A DNA stretch of 64,000 nucleotides from Stenotrophomonas maltophilia (GTDB lineage: Bacteria > Pseudomonadota > Gammaproteobacteria > Xanthomonadales > Xanthomonadaceae). The stretch is from the NCBI RefSeq assembly GCF_004920835.1, contig NZ_QFHO01000007.1, positions 62,001 to 126,000 on the forward strand, written 5' to 3'. Shown here in pieces: positions 37,812 through 47,325 of the stretch. The position numbers and the translations under genes were made by a program. The notes below the pieces were generated by a model. It was not told the origin of the DNA and did not search any database. It worked only from the letters and a program-made list of their open reading frames with translations. Each line of letters begins with the position of its first letter. Positions within the stretch are counted from its first letter, which is position 1.

Positions 37812-38663
37812 ATGAGCCTTCCCGAGCCGGTCCGCGTGCTGCGTACCATCCGTGGCATGCCCACCTCCGACGGTGCCGGTGTGCGCCTCACCCGCGTCAT
37901 CGGTGGCCCGACGCTGCCCGACCTGGATCCGTTCCTGCTGCTCGATGAATTCGGCACCGATCGCGCCGAGGACTACATCGCCGGCTTCCCGGAACACCCG
38001 CACCGCGGTTTCGAGACCGTCACCTACATGCTCGACGGGCGCATGCGGCACCGCGACAACCACGGTAACGAAGGCCTGCTGACCCCTGGCAGCGTGCAGT
38101 GGATGACCGCCGGCCGCGGCCTGGTGCATTCGGAGATGCCTGAGCAGGAAAGCGGGCAGATGCGCGGTTTCCAGCTGTGGGTGAACCTGCCGGCGAAGGA
38201 GAAGATGAGCGACCCGAAGTACCAGGAATTCGCGCCGGAGCGCATTCCGGTGGTGAAGCCGGAAGCCGGCGTGGAAGTGAAGGTGATCGCCGGCAGCGTG
38301 GACGGTACCCACGGCCCGATCGTGCAGCCGGCCACTGATCCGCTCTACCTCGACATCACGCTGGCACCGGATCGGGCCTGGACCTACGCGCTGCCGGAAG
38401 GGCACAACGCGTTTGCCTATGTGTTCGAAGGTGCAATGACCGTGGGTGAGCAGGACGCCGCGCGCGACGTTGCACGCCAGGAACTGGCGGTGCTGGGCGG
38501 TGGCGAACAGCTGCATGTTTCGGCCGGCAGCGAAGGCGCGCGGTTGATCCTGGTGGCCGGCCGTCCGTTGCGCGAGCCGGTGATGCGGCACGGCCCGTTC
38601 GTGATGAACACGCGGCAGGAACTGATGCAGGCCTTCGTCGATTTCCAGGAAGGCAAGTTCTGA
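37812..38663 (+). CDS. Pirin-family protein
   Basis: A 283-residue bicupin. The metal-binding N-terminal cupin has FPEHPHRGFETVTYMLDG and HRDN...GSVQWMTAGRGLVHSEMP, including the His/Glu ligands of pirin; the C-terminal cupin has KVIAGSVDGTHGP. Bacterial pirins include quercetinases and regulators of pyruvate metabolism. Start is set by ACAGGAG. It is divergent from cstA; a second pirin gene lies 2.5 kb away (40246). Confidence 0.92.
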   Translation: MSLPEPVRVLRTIRGMPTSDGAGVRLTRVIGGPTLPDLDPFLLLDEFGTDRAEDYIAGFPEHPHRGFETVTYMLDGRMRHRDNHGNEGLLTPGSVQWMTAGRGLVHSEMPEQESGQMRGFQLWVNLPAKEKMSDPKYQEFAPERIPVVKPEAGVEVKVIAGSVDGTHGPIVQPATDPLYLDITLAPDRAWTYALPEGHNAFAYVFEGAMTVGEQDAARDVARQELAVLGGGEQLHVSAGSEGARLILVAGRPLREPVMRHGPFVMNTRQELMQAFVDFQEGKF

Positions 38664-38670
38664 GGGGGGA

Positions 38671-38689
38671 CGCCGGGCCATGCCCGGCG
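38671..38689. repeat. Short GC palindrome
   Basis: CGCCGGGC / GCCCGGCG around CAT, just after the pirin stop; probably a transcript-end hairpin of the repeat type seen at 6246. Confidence 0.5.
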
Positions 38690-38746
38690 GATGTCCAGCG
38701 CGTTGGATGCGGCGGGGATGCTGCCAGGCAGTCATCCCCGTCACGG

Positions 38747-39205
38747 TCAGCGACCGGCGGCCACGGCCGACGGGGTCAGGCTCATGCCCTGCGCCAGCTG
38801 CTGCAGCGAGCCCAGTTCCTGCGGGCTGTCCGGATACAGCGAAATCTGCGCGTAACGCCCTTTGTCGAGCTTGACCACACTGATGCGGCGCTCGGCATAG
38901 CCCGGAGGCTGCTGGCCACCGAGGTCCGGCTGGTACCAGTAGAGTGACTCACCACCGAAGCTGCCCTTTTCCTGGCGCAGCGAACGGTTCAGGGGAATGG
39001 ACGGGTCACGTGCGCTGAGCATCAGGCTCAGCACTTCACGACCATCGCCGGTGCTGGCGCGGCAGACCAGGAAATCGGTCTGCACCAGCTGCTGCCATTG
39101 CAGGCCACTGCTGGCCGGCAGCGAAGGGCATTCGGTGGGAGCCTGTGCGGCGGCGTGGGCCGCAGCGAACAGCAGGCTCGACAACACTACAGGTGCGAAC
39201 TTCAT
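38747..39205 (-). CDS. Small secreted hypothetical protein
   Basis: A 152-residue protein with a cleavable signal peptide (VVLSSLLFAAAHAAAQA). The mature part has two Cys residues (TECPSL, FLVCRAS), probably one disulphide, and alternates charged and hydrophobic segments. I recognise no family. GGGGGA precedes ATG 39205; the frame extending to 39298 has no ribosome site and no signal peptide. It converges with the pirin gene. Confidence 0.7.
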   Translation of the reverse strand: MKFAPVVLSSLLFAAAHAAAQAPTECPSLPASSGLQWQQLVQTDFLVCRASTGDGREVLSLMLSARDPSIPLNRSLRQEKGSFGGESLYWYQPDLGGQQPPGYAERRISVVKLDKGRYAQISLYPDSPQELGSLQQLAQGMSLTPSAVAAGR

Positions 39206-39360
39206 GCATCCCCCAAGGTGATGTGTCGTTTGGCTCCGCCACAGGGGCGGCGGCCTTGGCATCCCATCCCCGGATGCCGCCCCGTCCGGCATGTGCACGG
39301 ACGGTCAACTCAACCTTAACGGAACGTGAGCGATCGCACAAATCGCGGTTACACGAGTAA

Positions 39361-39389
39361 CCATTGCGGCCGACGGTCGGCCGCAATGG
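39361..39389. terminator. Hairpin downstream of aqpZ
   Basis: A 14-bp perfect inverted repeat (39361-39374 with 39376-39389) lies 13 bp after the aqpZ stop on the minus strand. There is no T-run, so termination is only inferred. Confidence 0.55.
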
Positions 39390-39401
39390 TCCGCACAGGA
39401 C

Positions 39402-40121
39402 TCAGCGGTCGTTGCCGAGCCACTTGTAGATGATGCCGCCGATCGCGCCGCCCAGCAGTGGGGCGACCCAGAACAGCCACAGCTGGCTGATCGCGCCGCT
39501 GCCGGCGAAGAAGGCCACGGCGGTGGAGCGGGCCGGGTTCACCGAGGTGTTGGTGACCGGGATGCTGATCAGGTGGATCAGGGTCAGCGACAGGCCGATC
39601 GCCAGCGGCGCGAACCCGGCCGGTGCCTTGCCGTGGGTGGCGCCCATGATCACGATCAGGAACACCGCGGTGAGCACCACTTCGCACAGGAAGGCCGCTG
39701 CCACGCTGTAACCACCGGGCGACAGTGCGCCGTAGCCGTTGCTGGCGAACGCACCAGCCTGGCTGCCATCGATGGCGAAGCCGCTGGCGCCCGAGGCGAT
39801 CTGCAGCAGGATGAAACCGGCCAGCAGGCCGCCAGCGACCTGGGCGATGATGTACGGGATCAGGTCCTTGGTCGGGAAACGACCGCCGGCCCACAGGCCG
39901 ACACTGACCGCGGGGTTGAAGTGCGCGCCGGAGATGTGGCCGAACGCATAGGCGCCGGTCACCACGGTCAGGCCGAAGGCCAGGGCCACGCCAAGGAAAC
40001 CGATACCCAGCGGATTGCCGTCGCCACCGAACTTGGCGGCCAGCACCGCACTACCGCAGCCACCCAGAACCAGCCAGAACGTGCCGAGGAATTCGGCGGA
40101 CAAGCGTTTACCCATGCTCAT
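39402..40121 (-). CDS. aqpZ: Aquaporin Z
   Basis: A water channel of 239 residues and six helices. Both pore NPA loops are intact: [18 protein letters not shown] and [14 protein letters not shown], the latter with the selectivity-filter Arg right after [24 protein letters not shown] is the usual first helix of AqpZ. AAGGAG lies 8 bp before the ATG at 40121; another in-frame ATG 6 bp on is possible. The role is water movement in osmotic shifts. Confidence 0.96.
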   Translation of the reverse strand: MSMGKRLSAEFLGTFWLVLGGCGSAVLAAKFGGDGNPLGIGFLGVALAFGLTVVTGAYAFGHISGAHFNPAVSVGLWAGGRFPTKDLIPYIIAQVAGGLLAGFILLQIASGASGFAIDGSQAGAFASNGYGALSPGGYSVAAAFLCEVVLTAVFLIVIMGATHGKAPAGFAPLAIGLSLTLIHLISIPVTNTSVNPARSTAVAFFAGSGAISQLWLFWVAPLLGGAIGGIIYKWLGNDR

Positions 40122-40245
40122 GTGTTGCACTCCTTTGAAAGATGTCCGAACTGTGTGGTCGGTCACATTTCAGTGACCGGCGAGTGACGATAGCGTCAAC
40201 GCCGGGTGCAGGGATACACCTACGGGTGTGTGCAACACGCGATGT

Positions 40246-41109
<864 letters not shown>

Positions 41110-41209
41110 GCGGGCGTTCTCGCTGGCAGGGATCAAGGCGGTCAGCATCGCATGCGGTGGTGGCGGTGACATTCCCCGTCCGGGTAACAGGTTGTTCCAG
41201 CCAACGGCG

Positions 41210-41374
41210 CAGCCCCTCGTGGCTGTGGGTTGGTCGCTGAAGGCGAAAGCAGAAGCCGCGCTTGGCCGGGCGGGTGGGTGGCGCAGGACACGCCGTAAAC
41301 CCGTCCATGGGGGCTCGATGGCGCCATCCATGGCGCCAACGGTCCTGCGCCACCCACACGCCCGGCCTCTGACG
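41210..41374 (+). repeat. Compound palindromic element, copy 4
   Basis: Outer stem 41266-41289 pairs with 41342-41365 (23 of 24). The 64-bp core 41284-41347 differs from copy 1 by one base. The left end has only a weak 5-bp hairpin (41210-41225) in place of the GC hairpin; CTGAC closes the right end. It is inverted relative to copy 5, and both fill most of the 644-bp gap between the pirin gene and the FadB-type gene, where I see no coding sequence. An A-rich patch (41400-41432, repeated ATCAAA) separates them. Confidence 0.75.
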
Positions 41375-41530
41375 GTTTCCGTGTGCTGTCCAGCCACGGA
41401 GAAGAAAAAAGAAAATCAAAATCAAAATCAAACGCCGGTCGCTTCGCTCCTGGTGGCAACCAAGGTAGCCACCCACCAGTTCGCAGTAGCCATCAACCAG
41501 ATTCGCGGTTCACCGACCGTCACCGGGAAA

Positions 41531-41745
41531 CTGTCAGGGGTGGGGCGGTGTGAGTTGGCAGGACCGTTGGCGCCATGGATGGCGCCATCGAGCCCCCATG
41601 GATGGGTTTACGGCGTGTCCTGCCAACTCACACCGCCCCGCCCAACAAACAGAAAAGCCAGAGCCGGCTGTTGCTCCGGCTCTGGCTTTTGCTTCGGCGG
41701 TTGCTGTTGCTGTTGCCTATGCGGGTGCCGGGCCGCAGGCCCGGC
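41531..41745 (-). repeat. Compound palindromic element, copy 5 (downstream of the FadB-type gene)
   Basis: CTGTCAG box at 41531, outer stem 41538-41564 with 41617-41643 (26 of 27 including a G-T), hairpin A 41569-41586 (GGCGCCA-TGGA-TGGCGCC), hairpin B 41595-41606 (CCCA-TGGA-TGGG), TTTACGGCG at 41607-41615, a linker with an extra AGCCAGAGCCGG hairpin and GTTGC repeats, and an 8-bp hairpin (41727-41745) 8 bp from the stop of the gene. Confidence 0.78.
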
Positions 41746-41753
41746 CGATCAAC

Positions 41754-43817
41754 TCACACCACCGGTTCGCGCAGTACCGGGTTGTCCCAGCCCGGGCGCG
41801 GGGCGAAACGGTCGCCGTGGCGCTGCTGCAGTGCCTTCAGCCGCTCGACGATCGCGTCGGCACCCACCGCGCGGATGTGCTGGATCGGACCGCCACGGAA
41901 CGGTGCGAAACCGGTACCGAAGATCACGCCGGCGTCCAGCAGGTCCGCGTCGGCCACCACGCCTTCGTGCAGGCACGCCACCGCCTCGTTCAACAATGGC
42001 AGGATCAGGCGATCTTCCAGATCGGCAGGCGCCTGATAGTCGCGCGCCACGTCCGGCTTCTTGGCCCGGCCGTTCTCCCAGGTGTAGATGCCCTGGCCAT
42101 CCTTCTTGCCGCGCTTGTCCGGTTCCACCGTCTGCAGCGCGGCCGGAATCTGCAGGCCCAGGAACGGCGCCAGTTCGCGGCCAACGCCAGCGGCCACGTC
42201 CAGGCCCACGGTGTCGATCAGTTCGATCGGGCCCATCGGCATGCCGAACTTCACTGCGGCCTTGTCGATCACCGGGCCCGGGATGCCTTCGGCATAGGCG
42301 GTGGCGGCTTCCAGCATGTACGGGAACAGCACGCGGTTGACCAGGAAGCCCGGGCTGCCGGCCACCGGCACCGGGAACTTGCCCAGTGCCTTGCAGAACG
42401 CGGCCAGGCGACGCTCGGTCTCAGGCGCCATGCCATCGTGATGGATGATTTCCACCAGCGGCATCTGCGCCACCGGGTTGAAGTAGTGCAGGCCGGCGAA
42501 CTGCGCCGGGCGCTGGATGTGATCGCGCAATTCCAGCAGCGGAATCGACGAAGTATTGGTGGTCAGCAGCGCGTCCTGCTTCATCTTCGGTTCCAGCGTC
42601 TGGTACAGCGCACGCTTGGCTTCGGGGTTCTCGATGATCGCTTCGATCACCAGGTCGGCCTCGGCCACGCCGTTGCCTTCCAGATCAGCCCGCAGGCGTG
42701 CGGCCACCGCCGGGCGCTTGCTGTCGTCGCGCACTTTCTTGGCGAACAGGGCCTGTGCGCGTTCCATTGCCGGGTCGATGAAACGCTGCTCACGGTCCTG
42801 CAGGGTGACCTCGAATCCCTTGTAGGCGGCCCATGCAGCAATGTCACCGCCCATCACGCCGGCACCGACCACGTGCACGTGGCGGATGCCCGAATCACCA
42901 CCACCCAGGCCCTTCAGCCGCTCGGTAAGGAAGAAAATGCGGATCAAGTTGCGTGCGGTCGGCGTGCTGGCCAGTTTCACCACGGCGCGGCGTTCGGCAT
43001 CCAGCCGCGCGTGTATCGGCTTGCCGCCGCTGCGCTGCCAGGTGCTGATCAACGCGTAGGGGGCCGGGTACTGGTCCTTCTTCGCCTTGCGTGCGACCTG
43101 CTTGACCATCTGCGGCGCCAGCAGCGTGCGCGCCAGCCAGGTGTTGGTGGCCCAGGCCGTCGCGCGCTGCTTGAACGGGCGGGTGGTGCCGGACAGGGCC
43201 AGCGCTACGGCAGTGTCGAGCACCACCGCAGGTGCCACCACCTTGTCGACCAGGCCGATGCCACGCGCGGCCGAGGCCGACAGGGTGCGGCCGGTCAGCA
43301 TCATGTCCATCGCCGCCGGTGCCCCCACCAGCTGCGGCAGGCGTGCGCTGCCGCCCCAGCCCGGGAAGATGCCCAGCTGGGTTTCCGGCAGGCCGATACG
43401 GGTCGAACTGTCATTCGAAGCCACGCGGTAGCGGCAGGCCAGCGCCAGCTCGGTGCCGCCGCCCAGGCAATGGCCATGGATCGCCGCCACGGTCGGGCAG
43501 GGCAGCTCGGCCAGCTTCTGGTAGGTGGACTGCCCGCGGCGGATGGCATCGTTGACGGTGCCGCGGCGGTCGAATTCCTGGAATTCCTTCAGATCGGCAC
43601 CGGCGATGAAACCGGCCTTCTTCAGCGACTGGATCACCACGCCCTTGGGCGGGTCCATGGCGATACGCTCAAGCAGGTCGCCCAGTTCCAGCAGCACGTC
43701 CTGCGACATTGCGTTGACGCTGCTGTCCTGACGATCCAGGGAGAGGATCACCACGCCGTCGTCGCGGATCTCGGGGAGCCAGTGGCTGAAGCGGAGACCA
43801 TCGAAGCCTGAGAGCAT
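41754..43817 (-). CDS. FadB/FadJ-type multifunctional enoyl-CoA hydratase / 3-hydroxyacyl-CoA dehydrogenase
   Basis: A 687-residue beta-oxidation enzyme. The crotonase half has AGADLKEF, HGHCLGGGTELALACRYRVA and the second catalytic Glu region LPETQLGIFPGWGG. The dehydrogenase half starts near residue 310 with the NAD loop VVGAGVMGGDIAAWAAYKG and has LHYFNPVAQMPLVEI with the catalytic His. It is shorter than E. coli FadB (729) and closer to FadJ; no thiolase gene is adjacent, so it may act with a thiolase elsewhere or alone. Its transcript would run into compound element copy 5. Confidence 0.93.
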   Translation of the reverse strand: MLSGFDGLRFSHWLPEIRDDGVVILSLDRQDSSVNAMSQDVLLELGDLLERIAMDPPKGVVIQSLKKAGFIAGADLKEFQEFDRRGTVNDAIRRGQSTYQKLAELPCPTVAAIHGHCLGGGTELALACRYRVASNDSSTRIGLPETQLGIFPGWGGSARLPQLVGAPAAMDMMLTGRTLSASAARGIGLVDKVVAPAVVLDTAVALALSGTTRPFKQRATAWATNTWLARTLLAPQMVKQVARKAKKDQYPAPYALISTWQRSGGKPIHARLDAERRAVVKLASTPTARNLIRIFFLTERLKGLGGGDSGIRHVHVVGAGVMGGDIAAWAAYKGFEVTLQDREQRFIDPAMERAQALFAKKVRDDSKRPAVAARLRADLEGNGVAEADLVIEAIIENPEAKRALYQTLEPKMKQDALLTTNTSSIPLLELRDHIQRPAQFAGLHYFNPVAQMPLVEIIHHDGMAPETERRLAAFCKALGKFPVPVAGSPGFLVNRVLFPYMLEAATAYAEGIPGPVIDKAAVKFGMPMGPIELIDTVGLDVAAGVGRELAPFLGLQIPAALQTVEPDKRGKKDGQGIYTWENGRAKKPDVARDYQAPADLEDRLILPLLNEAVACLHEGVVADADLLDAGVIFGTGFAPFRGGPIQHIRAVGADAIVERLKALQQRHGDRFAPRPGWDNPVLREPVV

Positions 43818-43983
43818 GGACGTTCCATCCGGTTGTGTATGGAGAAGCGGCTATGATCCAGAGGTTGTTTCCCCCGCGTCAAATCCCAATAGCAGGGGGT
43901 GCAGCCCCCGGATCCAGAGCCTGGAACCGGGACGCTAACGGAACGGTGGTTAAAAGCTGGTGCGGCGCCAGGTGATCGGCGAC

Positions 43984-44012
43984 TGAACTTTTCCCGGGAT
44001 TGGCAGTCTCAT
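43984..44012 (+). promoter_or_regulatory. Sigma-E-type promoter of rpoE
   Basis: TGAACTT at 43984-43990, 16 bp, then TCTC at 44007, preceded by G (GTCTCA). This fits the GAACTT-N16-TCTGA pattern of extracytoplasmic-function sigma factors and lies about 40 bp upstream of the rpoE start. Autoregulation is therefore likely. Confidence 0.75.
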
Positions 44013-44051
44013 TGCCCGACGTCGGTTGGGCTGACAGGAGTGCGGCCCCTC

Positions 44052-44672
44052 ATGGCCGATGTTGATACACCTCAGGAGCTGGATCTGGAACTGGTCCGGC
44101 GCGTGCAGCACGGCGAGAGTGCCGCCTTCGATGTCCTGGTGCGCAAGTACCAGCATCGGGTCGTGGCCCTGGTCGGTCGCTACATCGCCGACTGGAGCGA
44201 ATGTCAGGACGTCGCCCAGGACACTTTCATCCGTGCCTACCGCGCGATCGGAAGTTTCCGTGGCGATGCCCAGTTCTCAACCTGGTTGCATCGAATCGCC
44301 GTGAATACCGCCAAAAACTACCTGGCTTCACACAATCGCCGCCCGCCGACCGATGACATCGACATCGGCGACGCCGAGCAGTTCGACAGCGGGACGCGCC
44401 TGCGCGACACCGACACGCCCGAACGCGAGTTGATGCGCCAGGAGCTGGAACAGACGGTGATGAAGGCCGTCAACGCGCTGCCGGAAGAACTCCGGCTGGC
44501 GATCACCCTGCGCGAGGTGGAAGGACTGAGTTACGACGAAATCGCGCAGAAAATGGGGTGCCCGATCGGCACCGTGCGTTCACGGATCTTCCGGGCGCGC
44601 GAGGCGATCGACACCGAACTCCGGCCGCTGTTGGACATCGGCAGCGCCACCCGTGAGAAGAGCCGCGTATGA
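44052..44672 (+). CDS. rpoE: RNA polymerase sigma factor RpoE
   Basis: The envelope-stress ECF sigma factor, 206 residues. Region 2 reads FDVLVRKYQHRVVALVGRYI ... DVAQDTFIRAYRAIGSFRG; region 4 reads LPEELRLAITLREVEGLSYDEIAQKMGCPIGTVRSRIFRAREAI. ATG 44052 has AGGAG upstream; a longer frame to 43899 overlaps the promoter. The stop overlaps rseA (ATGA), the usual coupling of sigma and anti-sigma. A sigma-E-type promoter precedes it. Confidence 0.97.
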   Translation: MADVDTPQELDLELVRRVQHGESAAFDVLVRKYQHRVVALVGRYIADWSECQDVAQDTFIRAYRAIGSFRGDAQFSTWLHRIAVNTAKNYLASHNRRPPTDDIDIGDAEQFDSGTRLRDTDTPERELMRQELEQTVMKAVNALPEELRLAITLREVEGLSYDEIAQKMGCPIGTVRSRIFRAREAIDTELRPLLDIGSATREKSRV

Positions 44673-45550
44673 CCAGTAATCCGTTCAACGAATCGCAGAA
44701 CCATCAATCGCCTGCCGGGCAGCGCCTGGACCAGCGCCACCGCGAGCAGCTGTCGGCCCTGGTCGATGGCGAGCTGGGCGCCGATGAAGCGCGCTTCCTG
44801 CTGCGCCGCATGGAACATGACCCCGAACTGGCAGGCTGCCAGGAACGCTGGCAGCTGCTCGGCGACGTGATGCGCGGCCAGGCCTCGCTGCTGGCGCCTG
44901 CCGGCTTCGGAGCCGCTGTGGCCGCCGCCATCGCTGCCGAACCCGCGCCACAGGCCGAGCCGCGCCGCCAGGTGCGGCGTACCGGCTGGCGAGCCTGGGG
45001 CGGTGGTGCCGCACTGGCCGCCTCGGTGGCGGCCGTGGCCCTGTTCATGGGAGGCGAGAAGCTGCAGGAAGCCACGCCGGGCGAGCCGCTGGCGCCGCAG
45101 GTGATCGCCAGCCAGGCCGAGCTGGCGCCGGCACCGAGCAACCCGGCTCCGGTCACCGAAGCCTCGGTGGATACCGCAGCGATGGCCGTGGCTGCTGCCC
45201 CGGCCGTGGCGATGGCCGCTGCCGGCCGCCGCCAGGACACCCGCCGTGCCAGTGCGACCCGCAGCCAGCAGGCCGCGCGTGCCGCGCAGCGTGACGATGT
45301 ACCGCAGCGTGCGGTGGCTGCCGCGCAGGCGCCGTTGACCCCGAGCGTGCCGGCCAACGCCAGCCGCAACCTGCCGTTCGGCGAGGTTGGTGGCCTGCAG
45401 GCACGGCCGTGGCCGCGCTCCAGCCTGGCGCCCGCCGCCGGTGGCGCGCTCAATGCCAGCTTCCCGGCCCACGCCGGTGGTGCCGCGTTCTACCCGTTCG
45501 AGCCGCGCCTGCAGGATGACCTGCCGGTGCCGCCGCGCCCGCGCGACTGA
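44669..45550 (+). CDS. rseA: Anti-sigma-E factor RseA
   Basis: Inner-membrane anti-sigma factor of 293 residues. The cytoplasmic sigma-binding domain (about 25-75) carries LSALVDGELGADEARFLLRRM; one membrane helix lies near 112-130 (GGAALAASVAAVALFMGG); the periplasmic part is long, low-complexity (Ala/Pro/Arg) and ends in PVPPRPRD. This tail is longer and poorer in conserved sequence than E. coli RseA. No rseB follows; mucD comes next, as in Xanthomonas. Regulated proteolysis of RseA would release RpoE. Confidence 0.92.
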   Translation: MTSNPFNESQNHQSPAGQRLDQRHREQLSALVDGELGADEARFLLRRMEHDPELAGCQERWQLLGDVMRGQASLLAPAGFGAAVAAAIAAEPAPQAEPRRQVRRTGWRAWGGGAALAASVAAVALFMGGEKLQEATPGEPLAPQVIASQAELAPAPSNPAPVTEASVDTAAMAVAAAPAVAMAAAGRRQDTRRASATRSQQAARAAQRDDVPQRAVAAAQAPLTPSVPANASRNLPFGEVGGLQARPWPRSSLAPAAGGALNASFPAHAGGAAFYPFEPRLQDDLPVPPRPRD

Positions 45551-45565
45551 GCCGGGCGCTTTCAC

Positions 45566-45584
45566 GCCCCGCCGTCGGCGGGGC
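45566..45584 (+). terminator. Hairpin between rseA and mucD
   Basis: GCCCCGCC pairs with GGCGGGGC around GTC, without a following T-run. It may reduce or stabilise transcripts between the anti-sigma gene and the protease gene rather than end them. Confidence 0.45.
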
Positions 45585-45624
45585 CCGTATTCCTCTTTCC
45601 ATCCGACCCGGAGGTTGCCGTCCG

Positions 45625-47160
45625 ATGACTCCCCGACTCCGCACGCAGGCCATTGGCCTGTTCGCCCTGACCCTGCCGCTGGTGGCCTGTGCCCAGCCAG
45701 CGCCGCCTGCCGCCCCGCCGCAGGTCGCCGCTGCGGCAGCCCCGCGCGCGCCGGCGCAGCCGCTGGTCAGCGGCCTGCCCGATTTCACCCACCTGGTAGA
45801 ACAGGTCGGGCCGGGCGTGGTCAACGTCGACACCACCATCGTGCGCAACAACCGCCAGGCCTCGCGTGGCCCGATGGGCGGCGACGATGACATGCCGGAA
45901 TTCTTCCGTCGCTTCTTCGGGCCTGACTTCCCGATGCCGGGGCAGGGGCCGGGCGGGCAGGACGGTGGCCCCAGCATCAAGGGCCGCGGCATGGGCTCGG
46001 GCTTCATCATTTCGCCCGACGGCTACGTGCTGACCAACTACCACGTGGTGGCTGACGCCAGCGAGGTGAAGGTCAAGCTGGGTGACAGCCGCGAATTCAA
46101 CGCCAAAGTGGTGGGCAGCGACCAGCAGTACGACGTGGCCCTGCTGAAGATCGACGGCAAGAACCTGCCCACCGTGCGCGTGGGCGATTCCAATACCCTG
46201 AAGCCGGGCCAGTGGGTTGTCGCGATCGGCTCGCCGTTCGGCCTCGACCACTCGGTCACTGCCGGCATCGTCAGCGCGCTTGGCCGCAGCACCGGTGGCG
46301 CCGATCAGCGCTACGTGCCGTTCATCCAGACCGACGTGGCGATCAACCAGGGCAACTCCGGCGGCCCGCTGCTGAACACCCGTGGCGAAGTGGTCGGTAT
46401 CAACTCGCAGATATTCTCCGCCTCGGGCGGCTACATGGGCATCAGCTTCGCAATTCCGATCGACCTGGCGATGAGCGCGGTCGAGCAGATCAAGAAGAGT
46501 GGCAAGGTCACCCGTGGCCAGCTGGGCGCGGTGGTTGAGCCGATCGATGCGCTGAAGGCGCAGGGCCTGGGCCTGCCGGACAGCCGCGGCGCGCTGGTCA
46601 ACCAGATCGTGGCCGGCAGTGCCGCGGAAAAGGCCGGCGTGCAGATCGGCGACGTGGTGCGCTCGGTCAATGGCAGCCCGGTCAACAGCTGGTCGGACCT
46701 GCCGCCGCTGATCGGTGCGATGGCGCCGGGCAGCCGGGTCACGCTGGGCGTGATCCGCGACGGCAAGCCGCGTGACCTGAGCGCCACGCTGACCGCGCTG
46801 AGCGAAGACGGCCAGGGCAATGCCCGCACGGCCGCAGGACCGAAGCCCGATGCGGCCCCGCAGGCGGGTGCCAATGCACTGCTTGGCCTGGATGTCAGTG
46901 ATCTGACCGCGCCGCAGCGCAAGCAGTTCGGCCTGGACGGCAACGAAGGTGTGCGCATCACCGGGGTCAAGGGCCAGGCGGCACGTGATGCGGGCCTGTC
47001 GCCGGGCATGGTGATCCTGCAGGTCGGCCGCACCACGGTCGGCAGCGTGGATGCCCTGAACCGCGCGCTGTCCAGCTACAAGAAGGACGATGTGGTGATG
47101 CTGCTGGTACGTACCGGCAACGGCAACAGTGCCTTCGTGGCGGTCAAGGCCGGCCAGTAA
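45625..47160 (+). CDS. mucD: MucD/DegP-family periplasmic serine protease
   Basis: A 511-residue HtrA protease that degrades misfolded envelope proteins. A signal peptide with a lipobox-like LPLVAC (a possible lipid anchor) leads to the trypsin-like domain: His in YVLTNYHVVADASE, Asp in QYDVALLKID, Ser in NQGNSGGPLLNTRGEVVGIN. Two PDZ domains follow (about 290-385 and 415-505). Being in the rpoE-rseA unit it is expected to be induced by envelope stress and to act back on the RseA signal, as reported for Xanthomonas. A 13-bp hairpin follows the stop. Confidence 0.95.
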   Translation: MTPRLRTQAIGLFALTLPLVACAQPAPPAAPPQVAAAAAPRAPAQPLVSGLPDFTHLVEQVGPGVVNVDTTIVRNNRQASRGPMGGDDDMPEFFRRFFGPDFPMPGQGPGGQDGGPSIKGRGMGSGFIISPDGYVLTNYHVVADASEVKVKLGDSREFNAKVVGSDQQYDVALLKIDGKNLPTVRVGDSNTLKPGQWVVAIGSPFGLDHSVTAGIVSALGRSTGGADQRYVPFIQTDVAINQGNSGGPLLNTRGEVVGINSQIFSASGGYMGISFAIPIDLAMSAVEQIKKSGKVTRGQLGAVVEPIDALKAQGLGLPDSRGALVNQIVAGSAAEKAGVQIGDVVRSVNGSPVNSWSDLPPLIGAMAPGSRVTLGVIRDGKPRDLSATLTALSEDGQGNARTAAGPKPDAAPQAGANALLGLDVSDLTAPQRKQFGLDGNEGVRITGVKGQAARDAGLSPGMVILQVGRTTVGSVDALNRALSSYKKDDVVMLLVRTGNGNSAFVAVKAGQ

Positions 47161-47197
47161 GGCCTGCCGGGGCCGCCCTGGCGGCCATTGCGACTCC

Positions 47198-47227
47198 CCC
47201 GAAGCCCCGCCCTGGCGGGGCTTCGGG
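47198..47227 (+). terminator. Hairpin after mucD
   Basis: CCCGAAGCCCCGC pairs perfectly with GCGGGGCTTCGGG around CCTG. No T-run follows, so partial termination ahead of lepA is inferred. Confidence 0.6.
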
Positions 47228-47325
47228 CATTCCGGCCCCGGCCCGATGAGGCCGTTTTCGCGGCCGGGCCCCGGGCGTGCGATAATCGACCGTTACCCTG
47301 ACGACGCCGCGCGCCGCCGCCACCT

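Noticed and set aside
41559..41622. Cloverleaf element as a tRNA or tRNA-like gene
   Set aside because: No TTCGA-type T-loop, no anticodon arm of 5 bp with 7-nt loop and no CCA end; stem lengths are wrong for tRNA.
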